Source of the DNA: Candidatus Latescibacterota bacterium
GTDB taxonomy: Bacteria; JAAXHH01
Length of the DNA stretch: 64,000 nucleotides
Assembly: GCA_022821085.1 (NCBI GenBank)
Contig: JAJEEG010000006.1
Location: 2,749,330-2,813,329 of the forward strand
Reading direction: 5' to 3'
Below, in pieces: positions 31,716-39,433 of this stretch. The position numbers and the translations under genes were made by a program. The notes under the pieces were generated by a model, which did not search any database, had not been told where the DNA came from, and saw nothing but the letters and a program-made list of their open reading frames with translations. Every line of letters begins with the position of its first letter. The first letter of the stretch is position 1.

Positions 31716-32768
31716 ATGTCCTTTCGTCACGCTTTTCCGTTCATCGGCCTGTTGCTCGCCGTTCCGCTGTTCGCATTACCCCTCCAGGCCCAGGAAGTCG
31801 ACCCGCCCTTCGGCGATCCGGCATTCATTTCGCCCGATGCCCGCCTGGAGATGGTGTTCAACGAGGGCCTTGCCTTGACTGAGAGTCCCGCCGCGGGCCC
31901 CGACGGGATGATCTACTTCAGCGACATCACCTTCACCACGTCGGCGGGTCCCGACGGCATCGAGGCCGGCCACATCTGGCGCTTTGATCCCGAGACGGGC
32001 GAGACGACCATATTCCGTTCCCCCAGCGGGATGTCCAACGGCCTCAAGTTCGACGCGCAGGACCGGCTCATCGCCGCGGAAGGGGCCGACCAGGGCGGTA
32101 GGCGAGTGACGCGGACGGACATGAACACGGGCAAGGCCTACATCATCGCCCACGAGTACGAAGGCCGGCCATTCAACGCCCCCAACGACATCGCCATCGA
32201 CGAGCAGGGACGGGTCTACTTTAGCGATCCCAAGTACATCGGCAACGAATCCGTGGAACAGCCCGTGATGGCCGTGTACCGCATCGATCCGGACGGTTCG
32301 GTCCACCGGATCATCACCGACGCGGGCAAGCCGAACGGCGTGGTGGTGTCGCCCGACCAGAAGACCCTCTACGTGGTCAGCAACGACAACGGCTCCATCG
32401 ACCTCGGCAAGATCACGCCGGATATCCCGGTGCGGAAGGGTCGCATGGCCCTGCTGGCCTACGACCTGCACGAGGACGGAACCGCCACGTTCCGGAGCGT
32501 CCTGGTGGATTACCTGCCCGAGGACGGACCCGACGGCCTGGTCGTCGACGTCGAGGGCAACCTGTACGTTTCCGAGCGCGACGCGACCCGGCCAGGTATC
32601 GCCATCCGGGCGCCGGACGGCACGGAGCGGGCCTTCATCCCCACCGGCGAGTTACCCACCAACGTGGGCTTCGGACGGGGCGAGAACAGCAAGATCCTGT
32701 ACATTACCGCGGGTACCGGGCTCTACCGGATCCCCGTGATGAAGGCCGGGTATCACCTGCCGCGGTAG
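31716..32768 (+). CDS. SMP-30/gluconolactonase family protein, secreted
   Basis: This encodes 350 aa. The signal peptide FPFIGLLLAVPLFALPLQAQ precedes a six-bladed propeller. Blade motifs include EGLALTESPAAGPDGMIYFSD with the metal Glu, GMSNGLKFDAQDRLIAAEG, PFNAPNDIAIDEQGRVYFSDP (conserved Asn-Asp), GKPNGVVVSPDQKTLYVVS and DGPDGLVVDVEGNLYVSE with the catalytic Asp region. These match gluconolactonase-type lactone hydrolases with a divalent metal. In the periplasm it could open lactones made by sugar dehydrogenases such as the PQQ enzyme at 19-21 kb. AGGAG precedes the ATG by 8 nt. It is followed after 104 bp by a sodium symporter on the same strand, a combination that suggests oxidise, hydrolyse and take up. 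Confidence 0.9.
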   Translation: MSFRHAFPFIGLLLAVPLFALPLQAQEVDPPFGDPAFISPDARLEMVFNEGLALTESPAAGPDGMIYFSDITFTTSAGPDGIEAGHIWRFDPETGETTIFRSPSGMSNGLKFDAQDRLIAAEGADQGGRRVTRTDMNTGKAYIIAHEYEGRPFNAPNDIAIDEQGRVYFSDPKYIGNESVEQPVMAVYRIDPDGSVHRIITDAGKPNGVVVSPDQKTLYVVSNDNGSIDLGKITPDIPVRKGRMALLAYDLHEDGTATFRSVLVDYLPEDGPDGLVVDVEGNLYVSERDATRPGIAIRAPDGTERAFIPTGELPTNVGFGRGENSKILYITAGTGLYRIPVMKAGYHLPR

Positions 32769-32872
32769 AGGTAGCGGCCGTGCATCCACCCGAGACCTCG
32801 TCGGGCCGGACCGGTGACCAGCCAGATCGTCGCCAGGCCGGTCCGACGCCTTTTTAAACATTCCCCTAGCCC

Positions 32873-34579
32873 ATGTCCTTTCTAGATTGGACCATCGTCT
32901 TCCTCGTCAACGGCGGCATCGTCGTATACGGCCTGCTGGCGTTCCGGGAGAAGGGCGAGAGCTTCGACTGGTACCTTGCGGCCAAGTCCATGCCGTGGTG
33001 GGCCATTGGCCTGTCCGCCTTCGGCACGGCCGTGGACAGCGGCGACTACGTGGCCATTGCCGGCGGTTCGTACCAGTTCGGGCTTTCACAGCTTTCGCAG
33101 TGGTGGCTCGGTATCGCCATTGGCTGGTTTATACTCAGCTTCTTCGTCATCCTGCCCATGTACCGGTCGGGCGTCTTCACCAACGCCGAGTGGCTGGAAT
33201 ACCGCTTCGGGCCGTCGGTCCGGATCATGGCGGTCCTCATCAACATCCAGTCCCGCACCAACGTCCTCGCCAACATCTTCTTCTCCATGTTCCTGGTGCT
33301 GAGCGTCCTCGCCGGGTTCTCCTCCACCGCCAGCTGGTTCGTCGTGGTGGCCGTGGCGGCTTCGGCGACGCTCTATGTCGTCCGCGGCGGCCTGCAGGCC
33401 GGGGTGTTCACCGACGCCGTCCAGGGCGTGGCCATGATCATCGGGTCCTTCGTGCTCTGGATCGTGGTCTGGGTCCGGGGCGGCGGATGGTCGGGCCTGA
33501 ACGAACGCCTGGCCGCCGTGGATCCCGCGCTGCCGGACACGCTCCTCCACGTGGGCGGATACGCGCCGCCGGGCGTTCCCGCGGTGGTGGTCATCCTGAG
33601 CTTCATCGTGGTGCTGACCATGTACGCGGTCATCAACCAGTACGAGGCGATCCGTTTCCTGGGCGCGCGGTCGGAGTGGGACTTCAAGATGGCCGCGGTG
33701 GTAGCCAGCACCGCCACGGCCATATGCCTCTGGTTCAACGTCACCATGGGCCCCATGGCTCGGGCGGACTTCCCCGGACTCGAAACCATCGACCAGGCCT
33801 ATCCCCTGATGATCCAGGCCTACCTGCCCCACGGACTGATCGGCCTGGTGGTCGCCGGACTGATCGCGGGCGGCTACTCCACCTTCGACTCCATCGGCAT
33901 CGGCATCTCCAGCCTCTTCGTCCGCGACATCTACGCCCGGTTCATCGTGAAGCGCGCGTCGGACGCCCATTACACCCGGGTGGGACGCATCGCGGCCCCC
34001 TTCATCATGGCGCTGGGATTCGCCTACGTGCCCTTCATTCAGGAGGGGATGCTCGCTTTCTACCTTCGGCTGGCCGGCGCCATCGCGGTTCCCCTCATGA
34101 CGGTCATCCTCATGGGCGTCTTCACGCGCGTCCACCGATCGACTGGCATCCTGGGCCTGCTCATCGGGCTGGCCTACGGCGTGACGGCGATTCTGGGCGA
34201 GCGCCTGGAATGGGGCCTGCCCGTCTGGTATACCAATACGTGGTGGACCTATCTGTGGAACATCGTGCTTCCGGCAGCCGGCATGCTCATCGCATCGGCG
34301 GTGATCACGCTGCGGCGCGGCCCCATGTCCGACGAAGACCTGGAAGGCCTCGTCTACGCCCGGCAGAACGACATCCCCTCGGTGCGCGACCGCATGGCCC
34401 ACCGGCTGAAGGCCCTTGAAGGCACCTGGCTGCAGAAGACCCTGGCTGAGTCGCCCACGCGCGGCGCCTATCCCTTCAAACTGCCGCCCGGCGGCCTGCC
34501 GCTCTTCCGGCGTCCCGGCGTGCTGGCCCTGGGCTACCTGGCCATCGCATCGGGACTGCTGTTCGGGGTGCTGTGGTAA
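32873..34579 (+). CDS. Sodium:solute symporter family transporter (SSS)
   Basis: This encodes 568 aa with about 13 membrane segments. It begins WTIVFLVNGGIVVYGLLAF and FDWYLAAKSMPWWAIGLSAFGTAVDSGDYVAIAG. The latter is the unwound first core helix of the SSS (LeuT-like) fold. SSS signatures include GGYSTFDSIGIGISSLFVRDIYARFI, the usual C-terminal family signature region after TM9. The C-terminal ~80 aa are cytoplasmic and charged, with a final membrane helix. It would bring in a substrate with Na+. Candidates are sugars, sugar acids or nucleosides, and the neighbouring lactonase-like gene hints at sugar acids. Orientation and short gap to the lactonase gene allow one transcript. The specificity cannot be read from the sequence. 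Confidence 0.92.
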   Translation: MSFLDWTIVFLVNGGIVVYGLLAFREKGESFDWYLAAKSMPWWAIGLSAFGTAVDSGDYVAIAGGSYQFGLSQLSQWWLGIAIGWFILSFFVILPMYRSGVFTNAEWLEYRFGPSVRIMAVLINIQSRTNVLANIFFSMFLVLSVLAGFSSTASWFVVVAVAASATLYVVRGGLQAGVFTDAVQGVAMIIGSFVLWIVVWVRGGGWSGLNERLAAVDPALPDTLLHVGGYAPPGVPAVVVILSFIVVLTMYAVINQYEAIRFLGARSEWDFKMAAVVASTATAICLWFNVTMGPMARADFPGLETIDQAYPLMIQAYLPHGLIGLVVAGLIAGGYSTFDSIGIGISSLFVRDIYARFIVKRASDAHYTRVGRIAAPFIMALGFAYVPFIQEGMLAFYLRLAGAIAVPLMTVILMGVFTRVHRSTGILGLLIGLAYGVTAILGERLEWGLPVWYTNTWWTYLWNIVLPAAGMLIASAVITLRRGPMSDEDLEGLVYARQNDIPSVRDRMAHRLKALEGTWLQKTLAESPTRGAYPFKLPPGGLPLFRRPGVLALGYLAIASGLLFGVLW

Positions 34580-34681
34580 GTGCCGTTACCTGGTCATGAA
34601 ACAAACGACAACCCCGGCGGGTCCTAATATCAGCGTACAAGGGTAAACATACGGGGATAAACCACCGCTCAGGACCGCCTC

Positions 34682-37093
34682 ATGTTCAGAAACTACCTCA
34701 CCGTTGGCATAAGAAACCTGCTCAGGCACAAAGGCTATTCGTCGATCAACGTCCTGGGCCTGGCCATCGGCATCGCCTGCTGCATTCTCATCCTGCTCTA
34801 CGTGCAGGACGAGCTCAGCTATGACCGGTACCATGAGAAAAGCGACCGGATCTATCGCCTGGCGGAATCCGCCACCATAGCGGGAAGACCGATCGAAGCG
34901 GCGGTTACGCCTCCACCCTGGGCCCCGGTGATGGCGGAGGAGTTCCCCGAGATCGAGCAGATCACCCGGCTGAAGCCGCCCGGCTCCCGCTGGCTCATCC
35001 GGTACGAAGAGAATCGATTCTACGAGCGGTACTTCGTGTTCGCGGATTCGTCCGTCTTTGACATTTTCACTATTCCTCTCGTCCAGGGAAACGCGAAGAC
35101 GGCCCTGGCCGAACCAGGTGCCGTGGTGTTGTCCGAGTCCATGGCGGACAAGTACTTCGGGGACGAGAACCCGGTCGGAAAGGTGATTACGGGAGACGAC
35201 CTCTACGAGTTCACCATTACCGGCATCATGGAGGACATGCCCGGGAACTCGCACTTTCATTTCGATTTCCTGGCTTCCTATGCCTCCCTGGGACCGTATA
35301 AGCTGTACAACGAACCGTCGACCATGCAAAGCCACGGGTTCAGCCACGATGTGTTTACCTATCTGCTGCTGAGGGAAGGGCAGGCGCCCGAAGACCTTGA
35401 ACGCAAATTTCCCGAGTTTCTGGACAGGCACCTTGGCGAAATGCTCGAAGGTACCGGCATTGTCGCCCGGCCTTTCCTCCAGCCGGTTACCGATATTCAC
35501 CTGCATTCCAACATGGAAGCCGAATTAGGCCCCAACAGCGACATCCGGTACGTCTACATCTTCTCGTCACTGGCCGTGTTCGTGCTCCTGATCGCCTGCG
35601 TGAACTTCATGAACCTTTCCACGGCACGTTCCGCCCGCAGGGCACAGGAGGTGGGCATTCGGAAAGTGCTAGGCGCCCAGCGGCAACAACTGATCAGGCA
35701 GTTTACCGGCGAGTCGATCTTCCTTTCCGTGATCGCGCTGGTCATCGCGTTGGCACTGGTCCACCTGCTGCTGCCCCCGTTCAACGCGGTATCGGGCAAG
35801 ACGCTGTCGATGGATTACCAGTCGATCTGGCTGGCGCCGACCCTGGTGGGCATCGCGCTGCTCACGGGAATCGTAGCCGGGGGCTATCCCGCCTTTATCC
35901 TGTCGTCCTTCAGACCCGTCGCCGTGCTGACCGGCGCGCTGAAAGCGGGGGCGTCCCAGTCTTTTCTCAGGAAAATCCTGATCACGTTCCAGTTTATCGT
36001 CTCCATCATCATGATCGCCGGCACGGCCGTGGTGCTCGATCAGCTGGAGTATATGCAGAACAAGCACCTGGGCTTCGACAAGGAGAACGTGGTGATCGTC
36101 CGGCTGCCGGACGCCGAAGCCATCAAGGGATATACGGCCTTCAAGAACGCGATCCTGCAGTATCCGGAGATTTTGAACGCGAGTACATCGACCAGTGTAC
36201 CGGGCGGACAACCCAGCCTGAACCTGGTTACGCCGGAGGGCGTGCCCGAGGACCAGAGCCCGGTCTACCAGGTCATCTGGTCGGACTATGACTTCATTGA
36301 AACGCTGGGGGTCGAGATGGCGGCCGGTCGTACGTTTTCGCGTGAATTCGGCTCGGACTCCACCGCGTGTCTCATCAATATGGCGACGGTGCGGTCCCTG
36401 GGCTGGGAAAACCCGATCGGCAAAACCATCAAAATGACCGGATCGCCCGATTCCGATCCACCTTTCGAGGTCATCGGCGTCATGGAGGATTTCCACAACA
36501 AGTCGCTGCACCAGCCAATCGAACCGTTGTTGATTCGTCTGCTTTCGGATGCCGCTTCGTTCATGGAAGTCAGGATTCAGGGAAATAACGTCACGCGGGG
36601 AATTGAAATCCTGGAGGAGCAGTGGCGAAGTATCTATCCCAGCCATCCCGCCATGGATTATTCTTTTCTCGATGCGGACCTGGAGCAGCTTTATATCGCG
36701 GAACAGCGGATGGGTTCGGTGTTCATTGCCGGCGCCATACTTTCGATTTTCATCGCTTGCCTGGGACTGCTGGGCCTCTCGTCCTTCATGTCCGAACAAC
36801 GGACCCGGGAAATCGGGGTTCGCAAGGTCCTCGGCGCCACGATATCAAACGTGGTCCTGCTGTTGTCCAGGGACTTTACGAAACTGATCCTGCTGGCATT
36901 CGTGGTCGGCGCACCCGCGGCCTACTACGTCATGCATACGTGGCTGGAGAATTTCCCGTACCGCGTCGAACTGAGCCTGGGGGTGTTTGCACTTTCAGGC
37001 CTCGCCGCGCTGCTGATCGCCTGGCTGACCGTGGGATACCAGGCCTTCAGAGCCGCGGCCTCCAATCCCGCGGACGCGTTGCATGCGGAGTGA
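34682..37093 (+). CDS. MacB/FtsX-type ABC transporter permease, no cognate ATPase nearby
   Basis: This encodes 803 aa. It opens NYLTVGIRNLLRHKGYSSINVLGLAIGIACC, typical of the YknZ/MacB-like permeases with a long second FtsX half, common in Bacteroidetes and Latescibacteria. A periplasmic MacB-PCD domain fills roughly residues 45-260. FtsX repeats lie near 285-410 (VFVLLIACVNFMNLSTARSARRAQEVGIRKVLGA) and 680-800 (SIFIACLGLLGLSSFMSEQRTREIGVRKVLGA), and between them a second PCD-like domain sits at 430-670. The paired 'REIGVRKVLGA' coupling motifs normally contact an ATPase, but neither side has one. It probably works with an ATPase encoded elsewhere in lipoprotein, peptide or drug export. Gene length and topology are normal for the class. 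Confidence 0.9.
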   Translation: MFRNYLTVGIRNLLRHKGYSSINVLGLAIGIACCILILLYVQDELSYDRYHEKSDRIYRLAESATIAGRPIEAAVTPPPWAPVMAEEFPEIEQITRLKPPGSRWLIRYEENRFYERYFVFADSSVFDIFTIPLVQGNAKTALAEPGAVVLSESMADKYFGDENPVGKVITGDDLYEFTITGIMEDMPGNSHFHFDFLASYASLGPYKLYNEPSTMQSHGFSHDVFTYLLLREGQAPEDLERKFPEFLDRHLGEMLEGTGIVARPFLQPVTDIHLHSNMEAELGPNSDIRYVYIFSSLAVFVLLIACVNFMNLSTARSARRAQEVGIRKVLGAQRQQLIRQFTGESIFLSVIALVIALALVHLLLPPFNAVSGKTLSMDYQSIWLAPTLVGIALLTGIVAGGYPAFILSSFRPVAVLTGALKAGASQSFLRKILITFQFIVSIIMIAGTAVVLDQLEYMQNKHLGFDKENVVIVRLPDAEAIKGYTAFKNAILQYPEILNASTSTSVPGGQPSLNLVTPEGVPEDQSPVYQVIWSDYDFIETLGVEMAAGRTFSREFGSDSTACLINMATVRSLGWENPIGKTIKMTGSPDSDPPFEVIGVMEDFHNKSLHQPIEPLLIRLLSDAASFMEVRIQGNNVTRGIEILEEQWRSIYPSHPAMDYSFLDADLEQLYIAEQRMGSVFIAGAILSIFIACLGLLGLSSFMSEQRTREIGVRKVLGATISNVVLLLSRDFTKLILLAFVVGAPAAYYVMHTWLENFPYRVELSLGVFALSGLAALLIAWLTVGYQAFRAAASNPADALHAE

Positions 37094-37211
37094 GGCAGCG
37101 GCCCCATGTTCGTCGGACCATATCGTTGAATCTCACTCGGATACGATCCAGACTATAGCACTCCACGCAATCCTTCAACTTCCCGATCCATAGATTACGC
37201 GAAGTGTAACG

Positions 37212-37253
37212 CACAACATTTCTGTTGACATTAACAGATCTGTTGTGTATCGT
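37212..37253 (+). promoter_or_regulatory. hicA promoter with nested inverted repeats (likely HicB operator)
   Basis: TTGACA at 37225-37230 and TATCGT at 37248-37253 are 17 nt apart. AACAGATCTGTT (37233-37244) is a perfect palindrome in the spacer. TCTGTT/AACAGA (37221-37226/37233-37238) and CACAACA/TGTTGTG (37212-37218/37241-37247) add further inverted repeats around the same boxes. A start about 7 nt beyond the -10 box falls at the hicA ATG itself, and there is no Shine-Dalgarno, so the message may be leaderless. Confidence 0.6.
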
Positions 37254-37258
37254 TTGTT

Positions 37259-37447
37259 ATGAACGCAAACGAACTTCGTAGATGGCTCAGAAAACGAGGA
37301 TGTAGGTTTCACACGCATAAGGGCGGGAGTGGTCACGTAACAGTTCGTCTACGAAATCGAACGACTCAACTGCCCATGCATGGCGGGAGCAAGGAACTTG
37401 GGCGGAAACTGGTGGCGAAGATCAAGAAGGACTTGGGGTTGAACTGA
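37259..37447 (+). CDS. hicA: HicA-family toxin (mRNA interferase)
   Basis: This encodes 62 aa, the usual HicA length. It matches the YcfA/HicA dsRNA-binding fold: NANELRRWLRKRGCRFHTHKGGSGHVTVR, with the catalytic His in the KGGSGHVTV strand, then the TTQLPMHGGSKELGRKLVAKIKKDLGLN helix. HicA cleaves mRNA. The last base of its stop codon overlaps the first base of the antitoxin start (TGATG), so translation is coupled. No Shine-Dalgarno is visible, and its own promoter seems to begin at the start codon. This small pair stands between an ABC permease and an aminotransferase with no mobile-element marks. Confidence 0.88.
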   Translation: MNANELRRWLRKRGCRFHTHKGGSGHVTVRLRNRTTQLPMHGGSKELGRKLVAKIKKDLGLN

Positions 37448-37860
37448 TGCTCAAATACCCGGTTACACTCGAAAAAGACGATGAATCCGTGCTGGTCACG
37501 TCTCCGGATTTTCCGGAGTTGACTACGTTTGGTATGGACCGGGACGAAGCGATCACACGTGCGGTTGACGCACTGGAAGAAGCGATAGCCAGCCGCATTC
37601 ACGATGGACGGGATGTTCCCCTGCCGTCTCGAGGACGGGACGCGGCCACGTTGCCTACGCTCACTGCCGTCAAGGTGATGTTATACAGGGGAATGCGAGA
37701 ACAGGGAATCGGCAAGGCGGAACTGGCCCGGCGCCTCGGTTGGCATTTGCCGCAGGTGGACCGGGCGCTGGACGTGCAGCACAATTCCCGCATGGACCAG
37801 ATGGACGCGGCCATGAGTGCCATTGGCCGGGCCCTGTACGTACGGGATTCCCCTTACTAG
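37447..37860 (+). CDS. hicB: HicB-family antitoxin
   Basis: This encodes 137 aa. The N-terminal partial RNase H-like domain has YPVTLEKDDESVLVTSPDFPELTTFGMDRDEAITRAVDALEEAI, typical of HicB. The C-terminal part (EQGIGKAELARRLGWHLPQVDRALD and on) is a helix-turn-helix that would bind the operator. HicB neutralises HicA and represses the operon. The inverted repeats in the hicA promoter are a natural target. Length is at the usual value for the long HicB type. It overlaps hicA by one base and is convergent with the HisC-like gene after 77 bp. Confidence 0.9.
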   Translation: MLKYPVTLEKDDESVLVTSPDFPELTTFGMDRDEAITRAVDALEEAIASRIHDGRDVPLPSRGRDAATLPTLTAVKVMLYRGMREQGIGKAELARRLGWHLPQVDRALDVQHNSRMDQMDAAMSAIGRALYVRDSPY

Positions 37861-37937
37861 GTCCTGCTTCACACTGATTCGTACGGCCATTTCGGTGCGC
37901 CGTCGCTCAGCTGCTATTGGTGTTTGGTGCACGCCAC

Positions 37938-39167
37938 TCAGCTGCTCACCAGCACCTTCTTCAATGCCGCGATGAACGCCTCGTTCTCCTCGGGCAGGCC
38001 GGCGGTGACGCGGATCCATCCCTCGATGTTCCAGCGCGCCCGCGCGTTGCCCACCAGGACGTTGTGATCTTCCCTGAGGCGGCGAACGAGTTCATCCACG
38101 TCGGTCTTCATGTTCATCATCACGAAACTCGACTCGCTCGGCGCGTATTCGATGCCCATGGCGTCCAGTTGCGCGTAGAAATAGCGTTTGCCCTGGCTCA
38201 CCAGTTCCTGTGACCGCCTCAGGTGGTCCGTGTCGTCGAGAGCCGCCGACGCGGCGTGGGTGGACAGCAGGGTGAGCGTGTTGGCCCGGTGCCGGCCGAT
38301 CCGCGCGATTACCTCCGGCCGGGCGACCGCGTATCCCACACGCATGCCGGCCATACCGAAGACCTTGGAAAACGTGCGCGTCACGATGACGTTCGGATGA
38401 TCCGCGATCAGCGACGCCGCGCCTTCGCGGTCTTCCTCGTTCTCGGCGAACTCGATATAGGCCTCGTCGACGAGTACCAGGACCCGCTCGGGGATCGACT
38501 CGACAAAGGGCTTCAACACGGACATGGGGGTCAACTGGCCCGTGGGATTGCCGGGGGTGGTCACGACGACCATGGCGGTCCGGTCGGTGACGGCCGCACT
38601 GAGACCGTCCAGATCGGGTTTCATGCCTTCCAGCAAGGGGACCCGAACCGGATCCGCGTTGGCCACGCCGGCGAATCGGGTGATGAAACCGAAGCCTGGC
38701 AGGCTCTCCACGACCTCCGTGCCCTCGCGGATGTAAGCGTGGCCGATGGCGAACAGCAGGTCAGACGACCCGGCGCCCACCGCGATCCACGCGCCTTCCA
38801 CCGGCGCGAAGGGGCTGTCGGTCCACTCCACCACGGGTACGTCGTGCCGGCGGGCGAGCTTGCCCAGCAGGTCAGGGTTCTGGCCATACCGGTTGATGCT
38901 GGTCACCAGGGAAAGCACCGCCTCGACCGCCCGGGGAGACGGCCCCAGGGCGTTCTCGTTGCTGTCGATGCGCACCAGGCCCGGGGGCACCCCCCAACCA
39001 CGAACGGACGGCCCGCCCACCATCTGGGCCACGGCCTCGTAACTGCCAAACGAAATCGCACCGGCACCGGCCAGGGCGCCTTTCAGGAATCCCCGGCGCG
39101 AAAGCCCTGACTTGGGCCGCGATTGCCCCGGCCTGGACGTGGAACTTGCTTCTACTCTGTCGGACAT
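37938..39167 (-). CDS. Tat-exported HisC-like aminotransferase
   Basis: This encodes 409 aa. A twin-arginine motif SRRGFLKG (residues 23-30) precedes a hydrophobic segment, so export by Tat is likely. The body is fold type I, class I/II like histidinol-phosphate aminotransferase: IDSNENALGPSPRAVEAV, VVTTPGNPTGQLTPMSVL, LVDEAYIEFAENEE and TRTFSKVFGMAGMRVGYAVA with the PLP lysine and Arg. HisC normally acts in the cytoplasm on imidazole-acetol phosphate, so an exported copy probably has another substrate. No other histidine genes are nearby. AAGGAG lies 7 nt before the ATG. It is divergent from metH across a 266-bp gap. Confidence 0.88.
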   Translation of the reverse strand: MSDRVEASSTSRPGQSRPKSGLSRRGFLKGALAGAGAISFGSYEAVAQMVGGPSVRGWGVPPGLVRIDSNENALGPSPRAVEAVLSLVTSINRYGQNPDLLGKLARRHDVPVVEWTDSPFAPVEGAWIAVGAGSSDLLFAIGHAYIREGTEVVESLPGFGFITRFAGVANADPVRVPLLEGMKPDLDGLSAAVTDRTAMVVVTTPGNPTGQLTPMSVLKPFVESIPERVLVLVDEAYIEFAENEEDREGAASLIADHPNVIVTRTFSKVFGMAGMRVGYAVARPEVIARIGRHRANTLTLLSTHAASAALDDTDHLRRSQELVSQGKRYFYAQLDAMGIEYAPSESSFVMMNMKTDVDELVRRLREDHNVLVGNARARWNIEGWIRVTAGLPEENEAFIAALKKVLVSS

Positions 39168-39297
39168 TGGAACACTCCTTCTCGGTTTGTCAAATTGCAG
39201 AATGTCGTTTCGCGGTAAGTACCCGTTAATTACATGTTATAACTTCATGATATAACGTCATATCACGGATGGGAAGACCAATTGCGTTGGCGCGGAA

Positions 39298-39382
39298 GAT
39301 CCCCCGGACCCCAACGCGCTTCGTCCTTGACGATCCTCCGAACCCCAATGCGCTCAGAACTTGACGATTCCCCGGATCTCCC
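39298..39382. repeat. 34-bp tandem repeat, 2.5 copies, upstream of metH
   Basis: Copy 1 is 39298-39331, copy 2 is 39332-39365, and a partial third begins at 39366. Each full copy starts GATCCxCCGxACCCCAA and ends CTTGAC, so each supplies a TTGAC element. The last of these coincides with the apparent metH -35 box. Confidence 0.75.
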
Positions 39383-39389
39383 GTAGATT
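39361..39389 (+). promoter_or_regulatory. Candidate metH promoter
   Basis: TTGACG (39361-39366) and TAGATT (39384-39389) are 17 nt apart, matching the sigma-70 consensus at 5 and 4 of 6 positions. The -35 box is the end of repeat copy 2. The expected start, near 39396, sits just before a strong hairpin. Confidence 0.5.
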
Positions 39390-39400
39390 TAGTGCAGTGA

Positions 39401-39422
39401 TACGCGGGGCGGCCCCCGCGTA
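39401..39422 (+). promoter_or_regulatory. Perfect 9-bp hairpin in metH leader
   Basis: TACGCGGGG, loop CGGC, and CCCCGCGTA form a perfect, very GC-rich stem 12 nt before the first possible metH start codon. There is no T-run after it, so it does not look like a Rho-independent terminator. The whole leader is too short for a SAM or cobalamin riboswitch. Confidence 0.6.
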
Positions 39423-39433
39423 GTACATCCCCC

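Noticed and set aside
33086-34402. Minus-strand open frame of about 440 codons opposite the SSS transporter
   Set aside because: His/Asp-rich antisense of a membrane-protein gene; not a protein family.
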